Origin: Thermoleophilia bacterium
GTDB taxonomy: Bacteria; Actinomycetota; Thermoleophilia; RBG-16-64-13
DNA: 64,000 nucleotides
Reading direction: 5' to 3'
Assembly (NCBI GenBank): GCA_027493445.1
Contig: JAOSKU010000001.1
Location: 4,537,373 to 4,601,372, forward strand
Shown here: positions 16,259-25,027 of the stretch, one piece after another
Layout of the letters: each line of letters starts with the position of its first letter
Position numbering within the stretch: the stretch's first letter is position 1
Translations under genes and position numbers: made by a program
Notes under the pieces: model-generated
Database searches by the model: none
The model's input: only the letters and a program-made list of their open reading frames with translations
What the model was told of the DNA's origin: nothing

Positions 16259-18721
16259 TCATCCTGCGATCGTATATCCCAAAGCCCGGTAGCCCCGCAA
16301 GCGCTTCTCGTGCATGCGCGCGAGCATCGGCTCGTGCAGGTCGGCGTAGTCGTAGATCAGGACCTCCGTCTTGGCGTCATCGAGGCGGTGGAGCCGCCCG
16401 GCGTACTGGGCGAGCGTTCCTTGCCAGGAGACGGGCAACGCGAGGAACAACGTGTCCAAGCGGGCGTCATCGAAGCCCTCGCCGAGGTAGCGTCCGGTGG
16501 CCACGAGGACCCGCTCCGCGGACGTGGGGATGGCCGCCAGCACTTTCAGCCACGGCGCGTCGCTGCCGCGCGCCCATGCCGCCGCGGAGGACCACCACGT
16601 GGGCCACTTGCCCCGCGAGGGTGGCGGCCAGCTGCTCCAGGTGCTCGCGACGCTCGGTCAGCACCACCGGCGAGCGCCCAGCGGCCACCGCGGCGATGAC
16701 GTCATCGACGATGAGCTTGTTCCGTTGGTCGTCGGCGACGAGCGCGGCGTAGAGCGACTGGATCGAGACGCGCGCATCTGCCTCGCAGCCGGGGTCGGTA
16801 AGGCGCGTGAACTCGGTGCAGCGGACCAGGACGCGGTGCTCGAACGGCCGTCGAACCGCTTGGGTCCGGTCGTCGACTCGGTAGCGGATCGGTCCACACT
16901 GCATGAAGATGATGGGTTGTGACCGTCCCTGCGGCCGGTGGTCGCGGAAAGGCCCAGCACGTAGCGGGCGCGGCACTGACGCGCAAGGCGCTCGAAGCTT
17001 ACGGCGGGCACGTGGTGGCATTCGTCCACGATCAGATGCCCGTAGCTGGCGACGAGGTCGTCGACAGCCCCCTTTCGGCTCAGACTCTGCATGACCGCGA
17101 CGTCGATGATGCCCTTTGGCCGTCGCACGCCGCCGCCGACACGCCCGATGCTCTTTGGGTCGATATCGAGGAAAGTTGACAGGCGGGCGACCCACTGATC
17201 CAGCAGCTGCTGCCGGTGCACGACCACCAGTGTGCTCACTTCGCGTTCAGCGATAAGGCGGGCGGCGACCACGATCTTGCCGAAGGCCGTCCCGGCGGCG
17301 AGCACTCCGGTGTCGTGAGCCAGGAGAACCCCTACGGCCTCATCCTGCTCCGGACGAAGCGTTCCCCGGAACATCGCCCGGATGGGGGTTCCGCTGCCGC
17401 GCTTGTCGATCACCTCGAGGCCCACACCCAGCGATCCGAGCAGCTCGTGAACGTCGTCCAAGCAGCCTCGGGGCAGACCCACGTGCTTCGGGAAATCCTC
17501 CGCACATCCGATGACGCGCGGCTTGCCGAAGGTGGGGAGCCTCATGGCTTCGGCGCGGAAGAACTCCGGGTTCTGGAAGGCGGCCAGCCGCACCAGCCGA
17601 TTCAGAAGAGCCGGTGGCAGGCCGTCCTTGGATATGTAGAGCTGATTTTCGAGAACCGCATGCACGAACTCGGGCATGGGCCCGCTGAGCGGGAGCTCCG
17701 GCGGCCGGCGGGATGGTGGGGTGAGCCACGGCTGGTCAGCGGTGTCGTCCGCCGGTACGGCCCGCAGGCCAAGCACTGCACCCCGGGTGGCAGCCTCCTC
17801 GACCAGGCGCAAGGCGTCCGTCTTTCTCACGTGAGCAAGGCTCGACAGGAAAGCGAACTGATCCGCATAGGGGATCAGATGATCGTCGACGAACAGTCTG
17901 TTTCCTTGCTCGGCGGCCCGGCGTTGCAGGGGAAGGGCGATCAGGTTGCCGAACCCGCCTTGAGGAAGAGTGTCCTGGCTGGGAAAGAGACGGTCGTAGC
18001 TCGAGAGCTCCATCTGGGGACGCCGGTCCATGGTCTCAGTCAAGAGGAATGACCCCAGAGCCCGTGCGACGTAGGCAGGCAGCGCCTCGGTGAAGAAGAG
18101 CCACGCATGACCGCCGCGTCCGGACCGTGAACGCTCGAGGGCGGCCGGGACCCCCCTCGCCCGGCACACCGAGCGGAAGGTCAGCGCGTCGTCCTCCCAA
18201 CCTGACTTGTCGAAATCGAGCACGAGCAGCCGGCAGGTCTCGTCCGGGAGCAGCGGATAGAGGCCGACGACGAAGTCTCTGATCGACGCCGATGCAGGGC
18301 TGCGCCCCGTGGGATCTACGCCGGTCAGGTGGCCGCGAATGACCTCGTCGGTGAGCGGCAAGAGCTCCCGGTTCGGGCACTCGGCGCATCGGTGGCGGCG
18401 CTTATCGCAGAGTCCCGCGGTCCATTCGTTGGCGCAGGCGGGTTGGTAGCCCGAGCGTCCTGATCTCCGGCTCTCCCAACGGCGGGCCCACACGTCCTCG
18501 CGCCCGTGAAATAGCTTGCGGAAGAGGACGATCTTGTCGGAGGCCGGGGAGGCTCGAGTGACCCTTGCACGAGAATCCTCAGCGCCGCGACCTGCGCCGG
18601 CGAGCGAATCACGAAGGTCCTTGATCTCGCGGCGGAGCGTGTCTCGCGATGCGTCGAGAGCGGCAAGTTGCCGTTCCGCGTTGTGCAGACGGGCGCGCAG
18701 CTGGGCGGAGTCCTGGGTCAT
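16259..18721 (-). pseudogene. TOTE-type archaeo-eukaryotic primase fused to SF2 helicase, decayed
   Basis: From MTQDSAQLRARL (18721) the order is: a short coiled coil; a four-Cys zinc-binding stretch (ANEWTAGLCDKRRHRCAECP); the primase motifs VLDFD and GGHAWLFF; then a superfamily 2 helicase with DECHH and LSATT. The frame shifts at 16914-16916 (one base missing) and at 16544-16546 (one extra T on the plus strand), after which motif VI region QYAGRLHR and the tail follow to 16259. Walker A reads GTAFGKIVV with Ile where Thr/Ser is required. Two frameshifts plus this substitution point to real inactivation. Intact relatives belong to TOTE conflict systems, probably anti-invader. Confidence 0.75.
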
Positions 18722-18953
18722 CGCGCTTCCGCCGTGTTCGGCCGAATCGTCAGGTTTCCCGTTCCACGCTCTCGACCCATTACTCTGCCTGCCTCCAGAA
18801 CCGGGTGGTCTCGCGAAGGATCCGGCGGCGGTTAGCCGTGCTCCCATTACCGTGGCGCACGACACCCGCAGGAGCCGCTCAATACTCAAGGGCTTGACCA
18901 GGTTACCTGATCGGAACGCCATATGGGATCGTGTGCTTTCGTGATCCGCTGTC

Positions 18954-19197
18954 TTGGCAGGTTGCACGGGAGCTTTGCGGCTGGATGTGCGGGGCGCCCA
19001 CGGAAGAGACGAAGCCGTGGGCAAGGGTGACGTCGGCATTCTCGTGGCATTTCGGGGTCCGGCCACTTTCGACGGCTATTTCGACCTCAGTTCTATCTGG
19101 AAGGACTTCTCGGTCGGGAGTTCGATCTGGTCACTGAGAAGGCTCTCGGGGAGCAGCTTCGGACGAGCATCGAGAAGGATCTGATCCGTGTCGCGTG
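18954..19197 (+). pseudogene. MNT nucleotidyltransferase remnant
   Basis: A frame containing GDVGILVAFRGPATFDGYFD continues, after a one-base deletion near 19084, as FYLEGLLGREFDLVTEKALG and then LRTSIEKDLIRVA. This is the order of a MntA-type antitoxin. The catalytic GS is lost (LDVRGAHGR) and the second Asp of DxD is Gly, so it is inactive. No HEPN partner follows. Confidence 0.6.
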
Positions 19198-19225
19198 CGT
19201 GGCGAGGTCCCGCGATCTCCGCCCA

Positions 19226-19807
19226 TCACGCTTCCATGCCCTCAACCAGCTGCCTCACGAGCCGCTCGGCCAGGTCCTCGCTGGCTCCGGGAAGGGCCAG
19301 CGAGATGCGCAGGAAAATCATCGATCCGATGATCGTGGCCACGGCCAGCTGCTCGTCGAGATCGGCGCGGAGCTCACCCCGCCTCTTGGCGGCCTGGAGC
19401 ACGTGGAAGAAAGCCCGCAGTCGAGGTCCAATGACCTTCTCCAGGTATCTGCGACCCAGGGGAGTGCCCGAGGTTACCTCTACGACCATGCGCGGGAAAA
19501 CCTCGCCGGCCTTCGTCTCGGTGAGGAAGCGGTGGGCCTGGCGGGCGATGAAGATGAGATCGGCCCTTACGTCGCCGGTATCCGGGACGCGCAGGTCCTC
19601 GAACAAGCTCTCGATGGCGGCCAGGAGCAGCTCTTCCTTGGAGAGCCACCTGCGGTAGATCGTCGTCTTCGCCACGCCGGCCGAGGCGGCGACGCCCTCC
19701 ATGCTCATGCCTGCGTAGCCGTGGTCGATGAACGATTGCAGCGCCGCCTCGAGGATGGCTCGGTCCGCCCGCGCGCTGCGCGGGCGCCCGGGCGCCCGGG
19801 GGAAGGG
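19226..19807 (-). CDS. TetR-family regulator, start codon unclear
   Basis: About 190 aa of TetR family are readable: PGRPRSARADRAILEAALQS (helix 1), GVAASAGVAKTTIYRRW (recognition helix), then a ligand-binding domain to EGMEA. The frame is continuous with that of the upstream MFS gene and separated from it by one TGA (19808-19810). No ATG, GTG or TTG lies between that TGA and helix 1. The first ATG (19708) would delete helix 1. A sequence error, a non-standard start or readthrough is possible. It probably represses the exporter. Confidence 0.75.
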   Translation of the reverse strand, partial: PFPRAPGRPRSARADRAILEAALQSFIDHGYAGMSMEGVAASAGVAKTTIYRRWLSKEELLLAAIESLFEDLRVPDTGDVRADLIFIARQAHRFLTETKAGEVFPRMVVEVTSGTPLGRRYLEKVIGPRLRAFFHVLQAAKRRGELRADLDEQLAVATIIGSMIFLRISLALPGASEDLAERLVRQLVEGMEA

Positions 19808-21385
19808 TCAGAGGGTCTCGTCACGACACGGATCCATCGTCGGTCCATTGAGGCAGGGCGCCAGATCTTTGCGCTCGTGCACGCCTAGATCCGCGGCTCG
19901 CGGCCGGGAGGGGAGTCGCCACACCACGATCAGCGCGCCCACCACGATGATACCTGCCCCGACGAGCAAAGCGTCGCCCATGGCGTCCACGAAGGCCGCG
20001 CGGGCGCTCTGCGTGAGGTCGCCGGCCACGGGCCCCGCCCGGCGGGCCACCTCGAGGGCTGCGCCCACCGAATCTCGGGCCGCGGCCGCGGCCGGCGCCG
20101 GCAGCCCCCTCAGCGCGGGCTCGACGGCGGAGCCGTAGGCCGACGAGAGGACGCTCCCGATCACGGCGACGCCCAGCGCTCCCCCGACCATGCGGGTGGT
20201 GTCGTTCATGGCCGAGCCCACTCCCGCCTTGGCCAGGGGCAGCGAGCCCATGATGGAGTCGGTGGCCGGGGCCATGGTGGCTCCCATCCCCACGCCGATG
20301 ATCGCCAGCGACCAGCCGATGGGCGCGTAGCCGGCGCTCAGGTCGGCGCGCGCGATCAGGGTGAGGCCGGTGGCCGCGATGGTCAGCCCCGCGGCCACGA
20401 CGGCCTTCGTGCCGATGCGCTCCACGAGGCGAGCGGCCAGCGGGGCGCTCAGGACCAGGGTGGCGAACGGCGTGATCCTCAGGCCCGCCTCGAGGGCCGA
20501 GTAGCCGAGCACGAACTGCAGGTACTGCGTGAGCACGAAGATCGAGCCGAACAGGCCGAAGAAGATGAGGGTGATCGCGGCGCTGGCGGCGCTGAAGCGC
20601 GCGTTGCGGAAGAAGCTCATGTGCAGCATGGGGTGAGCCGTCCTCGACTCCCAGGTCACGAAGCCGACGAGCAGCACCGCGGCCGCCCCAAACGCCGACA
20701 GCGTCAGCGCGTTGGTCCAGCCGTTGTTGGGCGCCTCGATGATCCCGTACACGAGAGCGGTGAGGCCGGCGACGGAAAGCAGCGCTCCCACCGGGTCGAG
20801 CGGGGTCGCCTCCGGATCCTTCGATTCGGGCACGAGGGCAAGTCCGGCGAGCAGGGCCACTCCCACGATGGGTACGTTGACCAGGAACACCGATCCCCAC
20901 CAGAAACGCTCGAGCAGCCAGCCGCCGATCACGGGGCCGGCGATGATGCCCAGTCCGGCCATGGCCGCCCACGCCGCGATAGCCCGGCCTCGTTCCGATT
21001 CCGGGAAGGTGGCGGTGATGATCGACAGGGTGGAGGGCATGATCAGCGCCCCGCCGACGCCCATGAGCGCGCGGGTCCCGATGAGCATCTCGGCGGAACC
21101 GGCGAAAGCCGAGGCCACCGAGCCGGCCATGAAGATCACGAGGCCGGCGTAGAGAGCGAGTTTGCGCCCGAAGCGGTCGCCCAGCGCTCCCATGGTGAGC
21201 AGGAGGCCGGCGAAGACGAGCACGTACGAGTCGACCATCCATTGCAGCTGGCTTGACGTGGCGTCAAGGTCGCGGACCAGCGTCGGCAGGGCGACGTTGA
21301 GGATGGTGTTGTCCATACCGATCACGACCAGGCTCAGCGACAGTGTGGCCAGGGCCCACCAGCGCCTCGTGTAGACCTCGCTCAT
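19808..21385 (-). CDS. MFS multidrug exporter, DHA2 (14-TMS) family
   Basis: Protein of 525 aa with 14 predicted membrane segments. Motif A GALGDRFGRKLALYAGL follows TM2, the D1-like VVIGMDNTILNVALPTL is in TM1, and motif C-like GLGIIAGPVIGGWLLE is in TM5. The start at 21385 has the Shine-Dalgarno AAGGAGA. The family extrudes drugs or other small molecules with proton antiport. It forms an operon with the TetR gene downstream, and the promoter region carries paired inverted repeats. Confidence 0.9.
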   Translation of the reverse strand: MSEVYTRRWWALATLSLSLVVIGMDNTILNVALPTLVRDLDATSSQLQWMVDSYVLVFAGLLLTMGALGDRFGRKLALYAGLVIFMAGSVASAFAGSAEMLIGTRALMGVGGALIMPSTLSIITATFPESERGRAIAAWAAMAGLGIIAGPVIGGWLLERFWWGSVFLVNVPIVGVALLAGLALVPESKDPEATPLDPVGALLSVAGLTALVYGIIEAPNNGWTNALTLSAFGAAAVLLVGFVTWESRTAHPMLHMSFFRNARFSAASAAITLIFFGLFGSIFVLTQYLQFVLGYSALEAGLRITPFATLVLSAPLAARLVERIGTKAVVAAGLTIAATGLTLIARADLSAGYAPIGWSLAIIGVGMGATMAPATDSIMGSLPLAKAGVGSAMNDTTRMVGGALGVAVIGSVLSSAYGSAVEPALRGLPAPAAAAARDSVGAALEVARRAGPVAGDLTQSARAAFVDAMGDALLVGAGIIVVGALIVVWRLPSRPRAADLGVHERKDLAPCLNGPTMDPCRDETL

Positions 21386-21405
21386 CTCGAACTTCTCCTT
21401 AGATA

Positions 21406-21453
21406 CGATACGGTAGCGTTTTCATACTATACCCCGGGCGGGTGAAAACGCAA
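21406..21453 (-). promoter_or_regulatory. exporter promoter with TetR-type operator
   Basis: On the minus strand -35 TTGCGT (21448-21453) and -10 TATAGT (21426-21431) are 16 bp apart. Just downstream, 21406-21418 (CGATACGGTAGCG) is a near-perfect palindrome with one mismatch. A second block with the shared parts CGTATCG and GCGTTTTCA in inverted order lies across the -35 (about 21443-21466). Both are well placed for repression by the adjacent TetR protein. Confidence 0.6.
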
Positions 21454-21485
21454 TCGTTGCGTATCGTGCACGGCGGCCGGCGGCC

Positions 21486-21611
21486 CAGCCCGTCGAGGTT
21501 CTGGTCTACGAGCCTCGGAGCTTGTCGCCAGGGGGGTTGCCTCTTATCCGACGCATCCTCGAGGACAGCGTCCTGGGGCGCGTCGTGCCGATCGAGTCCC
21601 TCCACCCGTAG
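21486..21611 (+). pseudogene. C-terminal fragment of an MNT nucleotidyltransferase
   Basis: The open frame QPVEVLVYEPRSLSPGG, LIRRILEDSVLG matches the C-terminal third of the intact gene at 14994 (PVEVLVYAPSELAAM, FIRRILAESVLV). The catalytic N-terminal part is absent, so only a relic remains between the exporter promoter and trkH. Confidence 0.6.
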
Positions 21612-21721
21612 GTGACCGAGCCTTCGGCCGCTGGTTCGTCGTCTCCAGGCCGGTCTTCGCGCAGTACGGCGTCTCACGGCCGGCCCGCCCGCGCCTGATC
21701 GCTCAAGGTCCAGGAGGGGCC

Positions 21722-23208
21722 TCAGCGCTTTGTTCCCCGCAACATGACGGGGGCGTCTCTGGCCAGCTTGAGGGCGCTCGCGAAGATCACGAACAGCTCC
21801 AGGCGTCCCAAGAACATGGACACGATCTCGGTCCAGAGAACCACTTTGGGCGCATCCGCGGCGGTAACTCCTACGGAAAGGCCGACGGTACCCAGAGCCG
21901 AGGCGGCTTCGAAGAGGGAATCTGCGATCGAGAAGCCGCTTGCCGCCGTGATGAGGGTAGCCACGATGTAGGTGGCCAGGTAAAGGAAAACGAAGGCGGA
22001 CATCTGGCGAAGGCGAGCGTCATCGATAAAGACCTTTCGATCCGCCTCCCACAATGGTCTTTCAACCACGGCCTTGCCAGGTAGAAAAGGGCGGCGAAGC
22101 TCCCAGGTGATCACCTTTGCCAGTGTGTAGACCCGATACTGCTTGATACCTCCAGCCGTAGAGCAGGTACCGCCGCCGATCAGCATCAGTACGATGAGGG
22201 CGAGGACCCCGAAGGAGTTCCAGTCTCCGTAGCCGACGGTGGAGAAGCCGGTCGTAGTCAGAGCGGTGATCGTCTCGAAGATCGCTACCCGGACGGACTT
22301 TGCCAGCTGCGGATAGAGCCCGCTGCTGGTGGCAAGAAACACCGCGGCGCTGGTTACGGCAATCAGGAAGGCGAAAAGGCGTACCTCGCCGTTCCTGGCC
22401 ACGTACCTGAGCTTCCCTCGCAGAAGCAGCCAAGCGGTGACGAAGCTCAAGTTGCCCAGTACCATCAGGGGAAGTGTCACTGCCTCGACGGCGACCGAGT
22501 TCCAGTAGCCGACGCTCTCGGCGCGGGTGGAAAAACCGCCGGTTGACACGGCGGCGAAGGAGTGGTTGACGGCGTCGAAGACGCTCATCCCGACCAATGT
22601 GTAGGCCAGAGTGCCGGTTGCCGCATAGCCCGCGTAGATCAGCAGCACGAGTCTGGCCGATTGACCTACCTGGGGAACAAGCTGGTCCCCGCGCCCTTCG
22701 GCGGCGGAGATACCTACGCCGGTCGGGCCGACGATCGCCGACATCATGATGATAGCCAGCCCGGCGCCGCCCGCCAGCTGCATCGTGCTTCTCCAGAGCA
22801 GGATCATCTTTCCGGCTACCGCCACGTCCACGACGGAAAGGCCCGTGGTTGTCCATCCGCTCACCGATTCGAAGACCGCGCCCGTAAAATCCAGTCCGTA
22901 CGCGGCGACGAAAGGCCAGGCAGAGAAAAGGACAACGATGATCCAGCTGAGGAGCACGATCACGCCCCCTCCTGGGTGGAGAGGCTCACCCGCGCATGCG
23001 GGCGGAACAGGCGCCACGCGGTCAGGCCTAGGGCCACGAGCACGACAGCCGGGATCAGAAAAGCGGGGGCGTCCATTACCTGCGCGGGGTCGCCGGTCAG
23101 CAGCAATATCAACGGAGAGAGCATCAGGCCGCCCGCCAAGGCCAGGATGACTCCGGTGCTCGAGATGATGGCCCGGTAGCGTTCTCGAAAATAGGCCGCT
23201 TCCCTCAC
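21722..23208 (-). CDS. trkH: TrkH-type potassium uptake channel subunit, one frameshift
   Basis: The start at 23208 (MREAAYFRERYRAI) gives the first two membrane segments. At the C run 22965-22969 (five, six needed) the frame shifts, then continues VIVLLSWIIVVLFSAWPF to 21722. The four pore-loop filters are visible: VSGWTTTGLS, VSTGGFSTR, LTTTGFSTVGYGD and ALGTVGLSVG. The repaired protein is about 495 aa. It imports K+ with two TrkA proteins encoded just upstream. All functional landmarks are intact, so the frameshift is probably artefactual. Confidence 0.88.
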
Positions 23209-23217
23209 GCCGCGAGC

Positions 23218-23879
23218 CTATCCACGCTCGCCGGTCAACGCCCTCAGGGCCGGGCCGTGGTTCTCAGGCAGCGTGATCAACACCAACCGATCGGCCGCGA
23301 GCAGCAGATCGCCTCCCCTAGGGACAATCGGCCGGTTGTCGCGAATCACGACGGCCACTAAGGCGTTTTCAGGTAGCGCTATCTCCTTGAGGTGCTTCCC
23401 GACCACGGGTGAATCCGAGTTCAAGACGATCTCCGTCAGGTTGACCAAGCCTTCGCCCACTGGGAGGAGATTGATGACCTGCTCGAGAGAGGTCCGTTGC
23501 TCGATCAGGCTGCTGATGATGTTAGTAGTGGAGAAGCTCGAGACGCCGAGCTCTTCGAAGACCTCTGCGTTGTCTGGATCGTTGGCCAGAGCTACGGTCC
23601 GGGGACGTTGAAGAGCAGCGAAGCCAGCTGGCAGATCACGAGGTTGTCCTGATCGCTGCTCGTCAGAGCGAGCACCGCGTCCGTGCCTCGAGCACCTGCG
23701 TCCTCGAGAACCTCCGGATCGCTCCCATCGCCCTGAACGACCGTGGCATTCAGCCGGCGGGCAAGCTGTACACATTCGTCGCGGTCGCGGTTGATGATGG
23801 TTACCTGGTACCCCTTGGAGGAGAAGGTCCGGCCAAGGAAGTACAGCGTCTTGCCGCTGCCCACGATCAGCACCCTCAT
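23218..23879 (-). CDS. trkA: TrkA-family potassium uptake regulator (RCK N + C domains), one frameshift
   Basis: The RCK_N part MRVLIVGSGKTLYFLGRTFS from 23879 binds nucleotide (GSGKTLYFLG). At the G run 23601-23604 (four, five needed) the frame shifts, then reads RTVALANDPDNAEVFEELGV and an RCK_C domain ending LVLITLPENHGPALRALTGE. The repaired length is about 220 aa. It gates TrkH in response to NAD(H)/ATP or a similar ligand. It overlaps the preceding trkA by 4 bp and ends 9 bp before trkH. Confidence 0.85.
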
Positions 23880-24328
23880 TCCTGGCTCCCTGCCTGCGAA
23901 TCGGCCGAGCCCAGGACGGCGTCGAGCAGCATCCCGGCGGCAACCGACGTTGGACAGACTGTCTCGATACCGAGGCGAGCGAACACCTGATCTCTCTTTG
24001 GGTCCCAGACCCTGGCCAGGACACGGGGCACGTGGAAGAGCTTCTGGGCGATCTGGGCCACCATCAAGTTGACGTTGTCATCGCGCGTGGAGGCGATGAA
24101 CACATCGGCCTGGCTCAGCTTGGCCTGCTTCAAGACCTCCATCTCGGTTGCGTCGCCTTCCAAGCGAAACCCGCTGTATTCGGCCGTCAGACTCTGGAAA
24201 GTCGACTCGTCCCGGTCGATCACGACCAGAGCGTGTCCTTGAGCACTCAGGCGGTTGGCAAGGTCCGCCCCCAGCCGGCCGCAGCCGACGATGACGATGT
24301 AGAGACTCTTGTGCCTTCGCGCCGCCAT
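23876..24328 (-). CDS. trkA: TrkA-family protein, RCK N-terminal domain only
   Basis: Protein of 150 aa with a single RCK_N Rossmann domain: IVIVGCGRLGADLANRLSAQ, the acidic ribose-binding VVIDRDEST and VFIASTRDDNVNLMV. There is no RCK_C domain. A short RCK_N protein next to a full-length one suggests that the two form a mixed gating ring on TrkH. Confidence 0.9.
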   Translation of the reverse strand: MAARRHKSLYIVIVGCGRLGADLANRLSAQGHALVVIDRDESTFQSLTAEYSGFRLEGDATEMEVLKQAKLSQADVFIASTRDDNVNLMVAQIAQKLFHVPRVLARVWDPKRDQVFARLGIETVCPTSVAAGMLLDAVLGSADSQAGSQE

Positions 24329-24333
24329 CTCGG

Positions 24334-25026
24334 TCAGTCCGGCTCCGCCTGCCCCTCATCGCCGCCCAGCCCGATTTCTCCCGCCCGAGGCCAGGAAACG
24401 GCCCTCTCTAGGTTTGCCCGGGCCGGCTGGTATGTGGGATCGATGTCCAGCGCCGCCCGGTAGAACTTCAGGCTCTCCAGGGAGTCGCCTTCGATCTCGA
24501 GGAGCGCGCCGAACAGATTAAAGGCTTCGGGCTGAGCCGGGTCCCGGGCCATGGCCCGGCGGGCGATCTCTCCGGCTTCTTCGAACCGCCTATCCTGGAT
24601 CGCATGTTTGCAGAGCTCGATCAGCGTCCGGTAGTCGGCCGCGTCGTTCTCGATCAGAGTCTCGCGATCGAACACCTGCCGCACGAGTTCCCGCACCTCC
24701 GCCGGGCTGAACGGCTTCCGGATGAAATCGACGGCTCCAAGCTTCATGGCCTCGACGGCCGATTCGATGGTTCCGTGGGCGGTGATGATGATGACGTAGG
24801 TCCTCGGCCGTCTCTCCCGAATCCGATGCAGGACCTCCAGGCCGTCCATCCCGGGCATCTTGAGATCGAGGAGCAGCATGCCGTAATCCTTCTCCTCGAG
24901 CTTGGCCAGAGCTTCTTCACCATTGATCGCGGTCTCGACCGGAAAGCCGAGTGGTTCGAGGGCCTGTGCCAGCGTCAGACGGATGCTCTTCTCATCATCG
25001 ACGACTAGAATCGGCTTCGTCTCCAT
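24334..25026 (-). CDS. response regulator with receiver and TPR-like output
   Basis: Protein of 230 aa. Residues 1-120 are a receiver: VVDDEKSIR, the phospho-acceptor Asp in LLLDLKMPGMDGLE, the conserved Thr in IIITAHG and Lys in RKPFSP. The C-terminal half has no DNA-binding domain but two TPR-like helix pairs (EEAGEIARRAMARDPAQPEA and ESLKFYRAALDIDPTYQPAR). Output is therefore likely protein-protein. It starts 1 bp after the histidine kinase, which must be its partner. Confidence 0.88.
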   Translation of the reverse strand: METKPILVVDDEKSIRLTLAQALEPLGFPVETAINGEEALAKLEEKDYGMLLLDLKMPGMDGLEVLHRIRERRPRTYVIIITAHGTIESAVEAMKLGAVDFIRKPFSPAEVRELVRQVFDRETLIENDAADYRTLIELCKHAIQDRRFEEAGEIARRAMARDPAQPEAFNLFGALLEIEGDSLESLKFYRAALDIDPTYQPARANLERAVSWPRAGEIGLGGDEGQAEPD

Positions 25027-25027
25027 G

